A DNA stretch of 5,961 nt from the NCBI GenBank assembly GCA_964423745.1, contig CAYRGG010000124.1:1-5961 (forward strand), in the 5' to 3' direction. The notes beneath the pieces were generated by a model, which was not told the DNA's origin, did not search any database, and worked only from the letters and a program-made list of their open reading frames with translations. The DNA is from CAYRGG01 sp964423745 (GTDB lineage Bacteria; Pseudomonadota; Gammaproteobacteria; Competibacterales; Competibacteraceae). The position numbers and the translations under genes are program-made. Shown here one piece after another: positions 5,911 to 5,961 of this stretch (its first letter is position 1; every line of letters starts with the position of its first letter).

Positions 5911-5961
5911 GACCTCTTGAAAAAGTCACTTTGCTAGGTCAATTTCAAAGTTATGAATGGC
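5911..5961 (+). mobile_element. Possible left end of an insertion sequence, cut by the window
   Basis: The sequence from GACCTCTTGAAAAAGTC at 5911 resembles, by memory of the general pattern, the termini of IS5-type elements (an AGACCTxTTGxAAAA-like start). It is followed by a short ACTTTG/CAAAGT inverted pair (5928-5933, 5946-5951). The transposase, the other end and any target duplication are outside the window, so this is a weak suggestion only. Confidence 0.2.

Larger units (their letters stand above)
5432..5961. other. AT-rich non-coding tail of the window
   Basis: No credible gene is seen over these 530 bp. The longest frame, GTG 5680 to TAA 5857-5859 (59 codons), has the Lys, Asn, Ser and Phe composition expected of chance AT-rich frames and no good ribosome binding site. 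The stretch holds a -10-like TATAAT at 5483-5488, the inverted repeats listed separately, another TATAAT at 5904-5909, and a 13-bp inverted pair, TTTGAAATTGACC at 5463-5475 and its complement at 5937-5949. The right end may belong to a mobile element. Confidence 0.5.

Overview
The window looks like chromosomal DNA of a moderately AT-rich gammaproteobacterium. This is inferred from a DUF4124 small exported protein, a dCache-GGDEF-EAL membrane protein and a PleD/WspR-like receiver-GGDEF protein lying close together. The species cannot be named from the sequence alone.

Layout, left to right. Positions 1-241 hold no convincing complete gene. The first ~50 bases are noticeably GC-rich, and two weak open frames cross the stretch. 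A minus-strand gene (242-937) encodes a 231-residue exported protein of no family I recognise. A 533-bp divergent intergenic region (938-1470) follows. It contains a decayed C-terminal piece of a TnpB/OrfB (IS200/IS605-type) protein at about 1134-1301, and a consensus -10 hexamer abutting a 10-bp palindrome. Three plus-strand genes come next: a bifunctional-type c-di-GMP enzyme with a periplasmic sensor (1471-3972), a small exported DUF4124 protein (4068-4316), and a response regulator with a diguanylate cyclase output (4493-5431). The last 530 bp (5432-5961) are AT-rich, without a credible gene, and carry several inverted repeats. The extreme right end may be the beginning of an insertion sequence, but this is weakly supported.

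How the genes work together. The 833-aa protein keeps essentially all known catalytic residues of both its GGDEF and EAL domains, plus an RxxD inhibitory site. It can therefore be predicted to make and/or break c-di-GMP in response to a periplasmic ligand. The receiver-GGDEF protein also keeps its phospho-acceptor Asp, its GGEEF active site and an RxxD I-site. It would make c-di-GMP when phosphorylated by a histidine kinase that is not in this window. The spacing between the three plus-strand genes (95 and 176 nt) does not prove an operon, but they may form one c-di-GMP signalling neighbourhood. I see no strong evidence for a wholly new system. The most notable items are the TnpB remnant, the orphan exported protein and the symmetric elements of the right-hand non-coding region.
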